A program made the position numbers and the translations under genes. A stretch of DNA of 64,000 nucleotides from Clostridiales bacterium (GTDB lineage Bacteria > Bacillota > Clostridia > Christensenellales > Aristaeellaceae): the NCBI GenBank assembly GCA_019419995.1, contig JAHZHZ010000007.1, positions 1 to 64,000 of the forward strand, read 5' to 3'. Positions 34,300 through 42,474 of the stretch are shown here, piece by piece. Numbering within the stretch: position 1 is the first letter of the stretch; every line of letters starts with the position of its first letter. Below the pieces are notes generated by a model, which saw nothing but the letters and a program-made list of their open reading frames with translations, did not search any database and had not been told where the DNA came from.

Positions 34300-34436
34300 G
34301 CGTTTTCTGGCTGAAAGTCAGGCAGAATTGCCGAAAAGGAAAGCCCATTTTGAATTCAGCGCAACAGTTGATACGGTACAGCAACAGTTCAACCCCCTCG
34401 GCGCGAAAAGCTCATGGACGAATTTTCCGCGGCCCC

Positions 34437-35561
34437 TTATTTTTCAAATAGATCCAACAAATATCCATAGCCTTCAGCCTCCATTTGCTCGTAGGGAATA
34501 AAGCGCAGGGCAGCACTGTTGATGCAATAGCGTATGCCGCTGGGAGATTCGGGATCATTTCTAAATACATGGCCCAAGTGGGAATCCCCCGCACGGCTGC
34601 GAACTTCTGTGCGGCGCATTCCATAGCTATTATCCGCCAGCTCAATGATAACCGGAGTTTCAATGGGCTTGGAAAATGCAGGCCAGCCACAACCGCTTTC
34701 AAACTTATCCGTAGAAGAGAACAGCGGCTCCCCAGTTACTACATCCACGTAGATCCCCTTTTCAAATTGATTCCAAAATTCATTATCAAAAGGACGTTCC
34801 GTGTTATCTTCCTGGGTAACGCTGTACTGCTCCGCAGTCAGCTTATCGCGGATGGTCTCTGCAGCAGGTTTTTGATAATCGCCCGGATCAATCTTCAATC
34901 TGGAAAACAGTTCAATCTCTGCCCTGGGAATGTGGCAGTAACCACCGGGATTCTTTTCCAGATAGTCCTGATGGTATTCCTCCGCCGGATAGAAATTTTT
35001 GAGTGGACCAATTTCCACAAAAAATGTCTTGCTGCGTCCGCGTTCAATGGCCGCAATACGCTTCACCGTCTCCCCGGCCTCATCATTAGTATAGTAGATC
35101 CCCGTCTGATATTGGCTGCCACGGTCATTGCCCTGTTGGTCCTTTACCGTAGGATCAATGACATAGAAGTAGGCCATCAACAACGCATCCAGGCTGACCT
35201 GCTTTGGATCATATTCTACCCGAACCGTTTCCCGAAAGCCGGTATTTCCGGTACAGACCGCCTGATAGTTGGCATCGGACTCGCCGGTGCCATTGGCATA
35301 GCCGCTTTGGACATCGATCACGCCGGGAATGGACTGCATGAGTTGTTCCATCCCCCAAAAGCAACCGCCTGCCAGATAAATGATATTCTCGGTCATATCC
35401 ATGTGCATACTCCCTTCATCGGCCCCAGCCGAAGTCTGTTTCGATTCTCCATTTGAATTTGTCACAACTTCCGCTTCAAACAGTTGCCTGCACGAAGAGG
35501 AACATCCACTTAAAAGCAGCGCCACAACCATCACAAGAACAAACAATCCCTGACGCACCAT
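34437..35561 (-). CDS. msrAB: Lipoprotein-anchored methionine sulfoxide reductase MsrA-MsrB fusion
   Basis: 374 residues. A lipoprotein signal (VMVVALLLSGC, Cys at about 20) is followed by a Ser/Gly-rich linker. The MsrA domain has the catalytic GGCFWGMEQ near residue 65-73. The MsrB domain at about 230-370 has SGCGWPAFSKP, RSRAGDSHLGHVF and the catalytic cysteine in IRYCINSAALRF. The first enzyme repairs S-forms and the second R-forms of methionine sulfoxide. The signal places it outside the membrane, repairing surface proteins. ATG 35561 has GGAGG upstream. No redoxin partner gene is adjacent, so the electron source is unknown. Confidence 0.94.
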   Translation of the reverse strand: MVRQGLFVLVMVVALLLSGCSSSCRQLFEAEVVTNSNGESKQTSAGADEGSMHMDMTENIIYLAGGCFWGMEQLMQSIPGVIDVQSGYANGTGESDANYQAVCTGNTGFRETVRVEYDPKQVSLDALLMAYFYVIDPTVKDQQGNDRGSQYQTGIYYTNDEAGETVKRIAAIERGRSKTFFVEIGPLKNFYPAEEYHQDYLEKNPGGYCHIPRAEIELFSRLKIDPGDYQKPAAETIRDKLTAEQYSVTQEDNTERPFDNEFWNQFEKGIYVDVVTGEPLFSSTDKFESGCGWPAFSKPIETPVIIELADNSYGMRRTEVRSRAGDSHLGHVFRNDPESPSGIRYCINSAALRFIPYEQMEAEGYGYLLDLFEK

Positions 35562-35625
35562 CGAAATCCTCCTCTCGTTAATTCAGGCCACTTTCATTCT
35601 TCCTATGTTCTTCGCTGGGATTGGA

Positions 35626-35656
35626 AAAACGCCAGACCCGAACCCCGGGTCTGGCG
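35626..35656 (-). terminator. Terminator of the fur-queD-like operon
   Basis: Stem GCCAGACCCG-aacc-CCGGGTCTGGC with TTTTT after it on the minus strand, about 55 bases after the QueD-like stop. Confidence 0.85.
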
Positions 35657-35710
35657 CATATCAGAGAGATTGATGTGTTTGTCTTCCGGGGAAACCATAG
35701 ATACAGCAGG

Positions 35711-36277
35711 TTATCCCTTCTTATACCCGCATTTAAGGCAGACACCGTTTTCATTCAATGCAATGCCACACAGCGGGCAGCGATCGATTTGATTATGGGT
35801 TTCGAATTCCGCCGAAGCCGCATTGACACCGCTGGTAAAGGTAATTTTGGCAATGTTCAGCTTGTCCTTTAACAGATCGTAGACAATTTTGATCATTCCC
35901 TCCACCGTCATAGTTTCCTTAGTTACTACCAAACGGCACTCCGGATAGGCAGTTGCCAACTCAGTCTTGAAAGCCGGCCCCTTCATTTGATTCTGCGGAG
36001 CACCATTTCGAATCCCCTGATCCTCGTAGACCTTCAAAATTGCAGGCAACAAGGGATCATCCTCACGAAGAATCAATGCGTGGTCAAAGTTTTTGAGCAC
36101 CTCCCACGCAGTTTTCTGAATTTCATTGCAGGGAAATACCATATTTACGCCAGAATTTACTGTATCTTCAACCTCGATGGTCAACACGCCAGTATGACCG
36201 TGCAGATATTGTGCCTCACCTTTAAAACCATAAAAACGATGGGCGTATTGGAGATCCAGGGTCGTAATGCTTCTCAT
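35711..36277 (-). CDS. QueD/PTPS-like protein with C-terminal zinc ribbon, catalytic Cys missing
   Basis: 188 residues, ATG 36277 with AGGAGG upstream. The N-terminal part has a 6-pyruvoyltetrahydropterin synthase (QueD) pattern: zinc histidines H13, H26 and H28 (YAHRF, LHGHTG). In QueD the motif CxxxHGH carries the nucleophilic Cys; here that position is A22 (GEAQYLHGH), and no Glu sits in the PTPS-III position either. The protein ends with a zinc ribbon, C167, C170, C180 and C183 (CPLCG...CLKCG), not seen in ordinary QueD. It should keep the fold and perhaps metal binding but not the standard reaction. It lies 54 bp behind a Fur-family regulator gene in the same transcript. Confidence 0.72.
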   Translation of the reverse strand: MRSITTLDLQYAHRFYGFKGEAQYLHGHTGVLTIEVEDTVNSGVNMVFPCNEIQKTAWEVLKNFDHALILREDDPLLPAILKVYEDQGIRNGAPQNQMKGPAFKTELATAYPECRLVVTKETMTVEGMIKIVYDLLKDKLNIAKITFTSGVNAASAEFETHNQIDRCPLCGIALNENGVCLKCGYKKG

Positions 36278-36331
36278 ATTCTCATCCTCCTACAATCTAT
36301 ATTTACGGGTTTGCGCGCCCGTATGCGCCTA

Positions 36332-36745
36332 TTATCGGGAAGGGATTGGAGACTCATCCTGTGTGGCGGTCTGCTGGCAGTTGGGACAGATCCCTGTAAA
36401 AACCAAATTGTGACCGTTAATGGCAAATCCATGCGCATCTTTGACCAGGCGGATAAGATCCTCCATATAGTCCATTTCCACATCAAAAACGTGTCCACAC
36501 TGCAAACACTTTGCATGATAGTGCCGATGTAGCCGATGATCAAAACAGTCCGGCCCGTCAGGCATCTCTAATTTCTGAATCTCACCATCCTCAGCCAACT
36601 GATTGAGATTCCGGTAAACCGTCGCCTTACTGATATGCGGATGCTCCCGTGCAATGGCCTCATAAATTTCTTCTGCATTGGCGTGGCACCCCAAATTATT
36701 TACGGTTTCAAGAACCAATGTCCGCTGAATCGTATTTCGCTTCAA
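36332..36745 (-). CDS. Fur/PerR family metal-dependent repressor
   Basis: 137 residues from TTG 36745, with GAGGGA six bases upstream. It has a winged-helix DNA-binding half (ISKATVYRNLNQLAEDGEI) and a metal-sensing half with HYHAKCLQCG and GICPNCQQ, giving the two CxxC pairs for structural zinc. The RHYHAKC and HVFDV segments resemble PerR more than Fur, while the operator in front of it is a textbook Fur box. The gene is probably autoregulated and carries the QueD-like gene downstream. Assignment to Fur, PerR or Zur is not secure. Confidence 0.85.
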   Translation of the reverse strand: MKRNTIQRTLVLETVNNLGCHANAEEIYEAIAREHPHISKATVYRNLNQLAEDGEIQKLEMPDGPDCFDHRLHRHYHAKCLQCGHVFDVEMDYMEDLIRLVKDAHGFAINGHNLVFTGICPNCQQTATQDESPIPSR

Positions 36746-36762
36746 TATCCGTCCCTCATTAT

Positions 36763-36777
36763 TGATAATTATTATCA
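36763..36777. promoter_or_regulatory. Fur-type 7-1-7 operator
   Basis: TGATAATTATTATCA, a perfect 7-1-7 inverted repeat identical to the Fur box consensus. It lies at about +1 to +15 of the regulator's own promoter, so bound repressor would block initiation. Confidence 0.85.
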
Positions 36778-36783
36778 ATTAGA

Positions 36784-36812
36784 ATTATATATCATTAAAT
36801 CTTAATTGTCAA
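36784..36812 (-). promoter_or_regulatory. Promoter of the Fur-family gene
   Basis: Minus strand consensus TTGACA (36812-36807), 17-bp spacer, consensus TATAAT (36789-36784). Confidence 0.85.
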
Positions 36813-36947
36813 TAGTTTTTCTGAACAAAATACACACCACTGTTCTTCATACAGCGCGATGCCATGTTGTCCTCCCTGACACACATTCCGGAATCAATAT
36901 AGCCGCATACTCCCCAATTATACCTAAGCTTTACCCCTATTTAGCTT

Positions 36948-36980
36948 ACAAAAAACCAGGAGAGTATAGAACTCTCCCGG
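36948..36980 (-). terminator. Terminator of the M18 aminopeptidase gene
   Basis: GGAGAGT (36959-36965) pairs with ACTCTCC (36971-36977); on the minus strand the stem is followed by GGTTTTTT. The rest of the 36813-37021 gap shows nothing clear. Confidence 0.8.
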
Positions 36981-37021
36981 CAATTAAACTAGGCATATTC
37001 TCAGAGCTAAGGTTTTATCCA

Positions 37022-38329
37022 TTATCCAATGGTATAATCGCCATCCTGCACACAGTGCAGTTCCGTCTGGTAGAATGCAGTGAGCGCACGAACCATATAT
37101 TCGGCATCCCGAGTACCCGCCGTTTCATAACTGGAATGCATGGCCAGCTGAGCAAGACCGATATCCACGGTGGGAACAGATACATGAGTACTGGAAATAT
37201 TCCCCAAGGTAGAACCACCCACGATATCCGAGCGGTTAGCGTAATGCTGCACGGGCACACCTGCACGCCGGCAGATCTGTTCAAAGACAGCGTAGCTGAC
37301 TGCATCTGTGGTATATTTTTGATTGGCGCTGAATTTGATCACCGGGCCCTCATTCATAAAGGGGCGGTTGATTGGGTCAGCCTTCTCAGGATGGTTGGGA
37401 TGCAGTGCGTGAGCATTATCTGCCGAAACCATGAAGCTGGAAGCCAGGTACGCCCGAAGGGTCTCTCCATCCGCACCCAGAGCTGCAGCCATCCGATACA
37501 ATACATCCTCCAAAAAACTGGAATCTGCCCCCTGTCGGGTACCGCTGCCCACTTCTTCGTTGTCAAACACACAATACAGGCGGACATGTTCTCCACCGGT
37601 TGATTCCGTAAAAGCACACAGCGAAGTATACGCACATTCCAGATCATCCAGTCTCGGTGAAGAAATGTAGCTGTCTTCTTCTCCCCAAATGCTGGGCGCC
37701 ATACGGTTATATAGGAAAAGATCACTTCCCGCCACATCCTGAGGATCCACACCAGCGGCCTCGGCTACACGTCGGGCAAAGCTGCCTTTCACGGAACTAT
37801 CACCGTAAAGGGGCAGCATGTCCACCTGAGCATTAAAGCTGCACTTCTCGTTGACCCCCCGATCCATATGAATAGCCAGATTGGGAATCAGCAGCATGTC
37901 CCGGTCGACTTGCACCAATTTGGTTTTCAATCCATCTTCCGTGCGCACCAGCAGACGTCCAGCCACAGAGAGGGGACGATCCAGCCAGGTACTTAGAATC
38001 AAGCCTCCGTAGCGCTCCGTATCAATCATTACATAATGTCCCTGACTATCCAGCTCGGCACAGGGCTTGACGCGAAAGCAGGGAGAATCGCTGTGACTGG
38101 CCACCCCCATCACCGGTGCGAACCCGCATTCCGGAATGGCAAAGGCAATCACGCTGGACTGATTTCGGGTAACAAAATAGCCCTTTCCCGGTTCAAGCTT
38201 CCATTTTTGGCCCTCCTGCAGAGGAAGATAGCCCTCTTGCTTTAAAATTTCACTGATTTGTTCTACCGCATGAAACGGACTTACCGACCGCTGCAAAAAG
38301 TTGCTGAGCCCTTTCAGAGTATATCGCAT
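37022..38329 (-). CDS. M18 family zinc aminopeptidase
   Basis: 435 residues from ATG 38329 (GGGAGG upstream). Dinuclear-metal peptidase motifs of family M18: ASHSDSPCF, SPRLDDL, FDNEEVGSGT, SADNAHALHPNHPEK and AMHSSYETAG, which supply the His, Asp and Glu zinc ligands. These cytosolic enzymes remove N-terminal acidic or neutral residues from peptides and form large oligomers. Length fits the bacterial M18 group. It has a -10-like TATAAT on the minus strand upstream, near 38363, but a poor -35. Confidence 0.93.
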   Translation of the reverse strand: MRYTLKGLSNFLQRSVSPFHAVEQISEILKQEGYLPLQEGQKWKLEPGKGYFVTRNQSSVIAFAIPECGFAPVMGVASHSDSPCFRVKPCAELDSQGHYVMIDTERYGGLILSTWLDRPLSVAGRLLVRTEDGLKTKLVQVDRDMLLIPNLAIHMDRGVNEKCSFNAQVDMLPLYGDSSVKGSFARRVAEAAGVDPQDVAGSDLFLYNRMAPSIWGEEDSYISSPRLDDLECAYTSLCAFTESTGGEHVRLYCVFDNEEVGSGTRQGADSSFLEDVLYRMAAALGADGETLRAYLASSFMVSADNAHALHPNHPEKADPINRPFMNEGPVIKFSANQKYTTDAVSYAVFEQICRRAGVPVQHYANRSDIVGGSTLGNISSTHVSVPTVDIGLAQLAMHSSYETAGTRDAEYMVRALTAFYQTELHCVQDGDYTIG

Positions 38330-38410
38330 GCTTCGTTCCTCCCATGTATTGCTGCATACATTATACCTTGCTCCGCACCGGGTTTCCTCAAGCCTGTGTT
38401 AAAAATTCCG

Positions 38411-38439
38411 TTGACAGAAATCCCACCTCTTTCTATAAT
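38411..38439 (+). promoter_or_regulatory. Promoter of the DUF4432 gene and downstream genes
   Basis: Consensus TTGACA (38411-38416), 17-bp spacer, consensus TATAAT (38434-38439), about 50 bases before ATG 38491. Confidence 0.8.
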
Positions 38440-38490
38440 ATATATGGATATTTTTATGTTCCAATGGACACAATTATGGAGGAAATGCTT

Positions 38491-39546
38491 ATGAAGAAAT
38501 CTCAGGAAGCCCAACTGCGGCAAAAGTGCAACAATCTGGATGCCTACTGTGGATTTAAAGACTATATCTTTAACGACGGCCCCAATCGGGGCCTGCGGGC
38601 CTTTGATCTGAAGAACGGCCGCAATATTGAAATGACGATGCTGGCCGATCGCGGTCTTGATATCCCCTGCCTGAGCTACAAGGGCGTCAACATTGGTCTG
38701 AACAACAAGGTAGGCATTCGCAGCCCCTATCTCTATCGTGAGGATGGCGCTTCAGGCTTCTTAAAGCAGTTCAATGGCGGACTGTTGACCACCTGCGGCA
38801 TCACTTACTCCGGTGCAGCTGGACAGGATGGCGACAAGTCGCTGGGCCTGCATGGTCCCTTTAACAACCTGCCCGCAGAACAAGTGTGTGCAGAAATTGA
38901 CTACGAAGGCGATGATCGGGTCATCCGCGTGTCCGGGCGCGTGCGCGAATGCGAAGTCTTTGCACAGGACATGGTCATGAAGCGTCGCTTTACGCTGGAA
39001 ACGGAACGGGATGTACTGCGCATCTGCGATACCGTAACCAATCAGGGCTATGAAAAGCAACCGGTGATGCTGATCTATCACATCAATTTCGGCTATCCCC
39101 TGCTGGATGCAGGCGCAAAGGCCTATTTCAGCGCACAGAAAGTAGAACCCCGCACTGAGTTCGCTGCGCAGGGCATGTCCAATTATTTTGAGATGGAAGA
39201 GCCTGGCTGCGGACGGGACGAGCAGTGTTACTACCACACCCAGCAGCCCGAAGAGGGCGAGGCCTTTGCCATGCTGCACAATGAGAAACTGGGCATGGCC
39301 GCCATCGTTCGCTTTGACCAAAAGCGTTTCCCCTTGATGTGTCAGTGGAAGTGCATGCGCGCTGGAGAATATGCCCTGGGTCTGGAACCCACCACCAGCG
39401 GAGTAGTCAACCGCAGTGAAGCGCGTCAGTTGGGCAATCTGACTTATCTGGAGGCGGGCGAATCCAGGGAATATAACGTATCTATCGAACTGACGGACGA
39501 TGCAGCCCTGATTGAGCACTACAAGTCCATCGCCCACAGGATGTGA
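38491..39546 (+). CDS. DUF4432 aldose 1-epimerase-like protein
   Basis: 351 residues from ATG 38491, with GGAGG eight bases upstream. The sequence follows the galactose mutarotase-like beta-sandwich pattern of DUF4432: NGRNIEMTMLADRGLDIPCLSY, GGLLTTCGITY, LHGPFNNLPAE, and HINFGYPLL. The His and Glu that act in mutarotases have counterparts in LHGP and LGLEPTT. Members act on or bind an unidentified sugar. The gene starts a possible operon with DUF3783, a Nudix hydrolase and serine dehydratase. Confidence 0.82.
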   Translation: MKKSQEAQLRQKCNNLDAYCGFKDYIFNDGPNRGLRAFDLKNGRNIEMTMLADRGLDIPCLSYKGVNIGLNNKVGIRSPYLYREDGASGFLKQFNGGLLTTCGITYSGAAGQDGDKSLGLHGPFNNLPAEQVCAEIDYEGDDRVIRVSGRVRECEVFAQDMVMKRRFTLETERDVLRICDTVTNQGYEKQPVMLIYHINFGYPLLDAGAKAYFSAQKVEPRTEFAAQGMSNYFEMEEPGCGRDEQCYYHTQQPEEGEAFAMLHNEKLGMAAIVRFDQKRFPLMCQWKCMRAGEYALGLEPTTSGVVNRSEARQLGNLTYLEAGESREYNVSIELTDDAALIEHYKSIAHRM

Positions 39547-39552
39547 TTGCAG

Positions 39553-39927
39553 ATGGCAGCTCCTTCCATCCTTATATACAACCTGGACGCTCCTCACAAA
39601 TTTCGTCTGTTAGCCATCTGTTCGCAATTGAAAATTGCCTGCCATAGCGTTCCCATATCGGACTACAACCAACCTTTGGCCGCATTGGCCGGGGAGCGGC
39701 CACGTCTGAAAGAAGCGTACGCCGGTGAGGGGTTTCAAGATGAAATGCTGGTGATGGTGAATTTTACCGGGCATCTACTCCAATCTTTTTTAAATGGTTT
39801 GAAGCTCCATAAAATTCCGGGCATTGCCCTCAAGGCAGTCATGACGCCCACCAACGCAAATTGGGATTCCATTCAATTGCATGCGGAAATTCTCCGAGAA
39901 CATGAGGCCATGCACGGAAAAAAATAA
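39553..39927 (+). CDS. DUF3783 family protein
   Basis: 124 residues. The C-terminal half matches DUF3783: MLVMVNFTGHLLQSFLNGLK, then IALKAVMTPTNANWDSIQL and an acidic EILREHEAMH end. It is a small cytosolic protein of unknown function found in Clostridia. ATG 39553 is used; a TTG at 39547 is closer to an AGGA ribosome site and could be the true start. It lies six bases after the DUF4432 gene. Confidence 0.75.
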   Translation: MAAPSILIYNLDAPHKFRLLAICSQLKIACHSVPISDYNQPLAALAGERPRLKEAYAGEGFQDEMLVMVNFTGHLLQSFLNGLKLHKIPGIALKAVMTPTNANWDSIQLHAEILREHEAMHGKK

Positions 39928-39933
39928 TTTCTC

Positions 39934-39966
39934 GCGCCGTCCCTGGAATGATCTGGCGGACGGCGC
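39934..39966 (+). other. Strong stem-loop in the DUF3783-Nudix gap
   Basis: GCGCCGTCC (39934-39942) pairs perfectly with GGACGGCGC (39958-39966) around a 15-base loop. There is no T-run, so it looks more like an RNA-stabilising or processing element than a terminator. Confidence 0.5.
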
Positions 39967-40009
39967 ATCCATGCGATGCCCCGAAGATGGGCGGGAACGG
40001 GAGGCATTG

Positions 40010-40477
40010 ATGCGGGAAACAACCCTGTGCTACATTCTTAAAGACGATCGATATCTGATGCTGCACCGGATCAAAAAGGAACAGGACCCCAACCAGGGAA
40101 AATGGATCGGCATCGGAGGCGGCATAGAACCCGGAGAAACGGCCCAGCAATGCTTGCTTCGGGAAGTGAAGGAGGAAACCGGCCTTCAATTAATTCAGTG
40201 GAAAAAATGCGGCGTGGTGGATTTCATTTCGGATTGCTGGCCCGATGAACGCATGCACCTCTACACCTCGGACTCCTTTTCCGGGGAACTGACGGACTGC
40301 GACGAAGGCGTGCTGAAGTGGATCGAACGCAAGCGCATTCTCGATCTTCCCCTGTGGGAAGGAGATCGCATTTTTCTGAAGCTGATTTTTCAAGATATCC
40401 CCGCTTTCCACCTGCGCCTGGAATATCGAGGCGATACGTTGGTTCGCGCTGTATTAAATGGAAAGGAACTGGAATGA
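40010..40477 (+). CDS. Nudix hydrolase, MutT/8-oxo-dGTPase-like
   Basis: 155 residues from ATG 40010, with GGGAGG upstream. The Nudix box runs GGIEPGETAQQCLLREVKEE with TGL after it, exactly the G-x5-E-x7-REUxEExGU pattern. The N-terminus TTLCYILKDDRYLMLHRIKKEQDPNQGKW resembles 8-oxo-dGTP diphosphatases. Such enzymes clean the nucleotide pool in the cytoplasm; the exact substrate is not readable. It overlaps the serine dehydratase gene by four bases. Confidence 0.88.
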   Translation: MRETTLCYILKDDRYLMLHRIKKEQDPNQGKWIGIGGGIEPGETAQQCLLREVKEETGLQLIQWKKCGVVDFISDCWPDERMHLYTSDSFSGELTDCDEGVLKWIERKRILDLPLWEGDRIFLKLIFQDIPAFHLRLEYRGDTLVRAVLNGKELE

Positions 40478-41679
40478 TGAAATCCATTCGTACTATTTAC
40501 AAGATCGGCCGGGGCCCCTCCAGTTCTCACACCATGGGACCCGAACGCGCATGCCAGATTTTTCGCGCCGGGCACCCGGAGGCAGCGGCTTTTCGAGCTG
40601 TGCTCTATGGCTCCCTGGCCAAAACAGGCCGGGGACACGGCAGCGATCGGATCATTCAGGAAACTCTCGCACCCCTGCCCTGCAAAATTCTGTTTGACAC
40701 TGAGACAACGCAACTCAGGCACCCCAACACTTTGGATCTGACCGCACTGGATTCATCCGGGAATGAATTGGAAACCCGTCGCTATTACTCCGTGGGTGGC
40801 GGAGATATTGAGGAGGAGGGGCAGCCAACCCGGACACCAGACAAAAACATCTACCCTCACGGTCATTTTGATGAAATTTCCGAATACTGTAAGGCGCACC
40901 AGATGCGTCTGAGCGATTACGTGGAAGCGTTTGAGGGCCCGCAAATCTGGGACTTTCTGTTGGAAATCTGGAAACAGATGTGCCAGAGTATCACGGAGGG
41001 ACTTACCTGCCGGGGCACGCTGCCTGGAGGGCTCAATGTGGAGCGCAAAGCCCAATATCTTTACAACCAGCGCCACATTGACGAGCGACTCGAAACCCGG
41101 GAAAATCGCATCGTATGCGCCTATGCTTTTGCCGTCAGCGAGCAGAATGCTGGGGGTGGCACGATCGTCACAGCACCCACCTGTGGAGCCTGCGGGGTGG
41201 TGCCGGCAGTGCTCAAATACATGCAGGAAGAAAAAAACCTGCCGGATCGTGCCGTATTGCGTGCCCTGGCGGTGGCTGGCCTGATTGGGAATCTGGTCAA
41301 GCACAACGCTTCTATTAGCGGTGCAGAGTGCGGCTGCCAGGCGGAAATCGGCACCGCCTGTTCCATGGCCTCCGCAGCCCTGGCAGAACTGTTTGAAATG
41401 GGCATTGATCAGGCGGAATATGCCGCAGAGGTAGCGCTGGAACACCACTTGGGACTCACCTGCGATCCCATCGGCGGTTTGGTACAAATTCCCTGCATCG
41501 AACGCAACGCCGTGGCCGCCATGCGAGCCATCAATGCTGTGCGCATTTCCAATTTTCTCACCTCCACGCGCAAAATTTCCTTTGATCTGGTGGTAGAAAC
41601 CATGTATGAAACAGGCCGCGATCTCAACCACATCTATCGGGAAACTGCTGAGGGAGGACTGGCTAAACTATATAAATGA
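40474..41679 (+). CDS. sdaA: L-serine ammonia-lyase, Fe-S dependent, single chain
   Basis: 401 residues from ATG 40474. The N-terminal beta-type region (GPSSSHTMGPERA) and the C-terminal alpha-type region with cluster cysteines (APTCGACGVVPAV, GAECGCQAEIGTACSMA, LTCDPIGGLVQIPCIERN) are in one chain. It deaminates L-serine to pyruvate and ammonia through an oxygen-sensitive 4Fe-4S cluster. Many Clostridia split this into SdaAA and SdaAB; this one is fused as in E. coli SdaA, but shorter. It is translationally coupled to the Nudix gene. Confidence 0.94.
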   Translation: MMKSIRTIYKIGRGPSSSHTMGPERACQIFRAGHPEAAAFRAVLYGSLAKTGRGHGSDRIIQETLAPLPCKILFDTETTQLRHPNTLDLTALDSSGNELETRRYYSVGGGDIEEEGQPTRTPDKNIYPHGHFDEISEYCKAHQMRLSDYVEAFEGPQIWDFLLEIWKQMCQSITEGLTCRGTLPGGLNVERKAQYLYNQRHIDERLETRENRIVCAYAFAVSEQNAGGGTIVTAPTCGACGVVPAVLKYMQEEKNLPDRAVLRALAVAGLIGNLVKHNASISGAECGCQAEIGTACSMASAALAELFEMGIDQAEYAAEVALEHHLGLTCDPIGGLVQIPCIERNAVAAMRAINAVRISNFLTSTRKISFDLVVETMYETGRDLNHIYRETAEGGLAKLYK

Positions 41680-41695
41680 CGGGAGATGAATACAG

Positions 41696-41938
41696 ATGAG
41701 ATGCAGCTGCCACGAATGCGGCACCTACATGAACCAATCCGAGGGTCTGGAACTGGGCTGTGTCTGTCCTGAATGTGGATATCGCTGCAAAGCCTGTCTG
41801 GGCACGGACAGCGTGGTCAGCCGAAAAGATTTAAAGGCACTGGCCTCCAATCCCGATTTTTTGCAGGATTTATGGGGGGATTCGGAAGTTTTCCCGACAC
41901 ATACGGAAGGTGATCCCCGGGACGAATATCTGGACTGA
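41696..41938 (+). CDS. Small Cys-rich zinc-ribbon protein, unknown
   Basis: 80 residues from ATG 41696. The N-terminal third holds Cys in C-x-C-x2-C and C-x-C-x2-C-x4-C-x2-C (MRCSCHECG, CVCPECGYRCKAC), suggesting one or two zinc sites. The C-terminal part is acidic and loop-like. No known family is recognised. It follows sdaA by 16 bases, so it is likely in the same transcript, perhaps as an accessory or simply a passenger. Confidence 0.65.
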   Translation: MRCSCHECGTYMNQSEGLELGCVCPECGYRCKACLGTDSVVSRKDLKALASNPDFLQDLWGDSEVFPTHTEGDPRDEYLD

Positions 41939-41975
41939 ACTTGTGCCCAATCAAAAGCGATAGTCATACAAAGCA

Positions 41976-42014
41976 AGGGAGCCGAGGCGTTATGCCTTCG
42001 ACTCCCTGTTTTCT
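41976..42014. terminator. Terminator between zinc-ribbon and Nudix genes
   Basis: Stem of AGGGAG-ccGAGGC with GCCTTC-gaCTCCCT, followed by GTTTTCT on the plus strand. Its right arm lies inside the 3' end of the convergent Nudix gene (stop at 41990). Confidence 0.7.
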
Positions 42015-42448
42015 CTGGGCCCTCTGGTTCTTTGTGAATAATACTTTTCCACATGGGCCAACGCGGCCCGCAGAATTTTTCGGTCCCGTTCATAAGTCAG
42101 CCTATTCAAAGCCTCCTCGATGGGATACCACTTTGCCTCGGCAATCTCCTCGGGCTGAGGCGTAATTTCCTTCTGATTTGTGACCGCCGCAAAGATCACT
42201 ACCAGCTTCTGAATATCGGATCGTATATTATAGCGATTTTCCGCCCGGTAACGCCTGTCCACCTTCACCCGGATTCCAGTTTCCTCAAAAACCTCCCGCT
42301 CTGCGGTGTGGCTCTCCAATTCTCCGGCCTCCATATGCCCCTTGGGAAAGGATATATGCCTTCCCCTAGCATGGCGGATCAGCAGCACGTTCCAACCGTC
42401 GGCATCTCTTCGGAAAATCACTGCGCCGCAGGATTTTTCGTATTTCAT
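41990..42448 (-). CDS. Nudix hydrolase, Ap4A hydrolase-like
   Basis: 152 residues from ATG 42448 (GGAGG upstream). It begins KSCGAVIFRR and has the Nudix box GHMEAGELESHTAEREVFEE followed by TGI. The start and the downstream WYPIEEAL segment resemble bis(5'-nucleosyl)-tetraphosphatases, which split Ap4A and related alarmones. Its last codons form part of the terminator of the convergent gene. It is 26 bases downstream of the Mrp gene, likely cotranscribed. Confidence 0.87.
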   Translation of the reverse strand: MKYEKSCGAVIFRRDADGWNVLLIRHARGRHISFPKGHMEAGELESHTAEREVFEETGIRVKVDRRYRAENRYNIRSDIQKLVVIFAAVTNQKEITPQPEEIAEAKWYPIEEALNRLTYERDRKILRAALAHVEKYYSQRTRGPRENRESKA

Positions 42449-42474
42449 GCCAGCCTCCGTAGATGTTTCACGCC

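Noticed and set aside
34361..34400. Short direct repeat CAACAGTT in the gap after the tRNAs
   Set aside because: Only two copies of eight bases, no regular spacing or palindrome; not a CRISPR or att site.
40753..41631. 292-residue minus-strand open frame
   Set aside because: Opposite sdaA, whose Fe-S and substrate motifs are clear.
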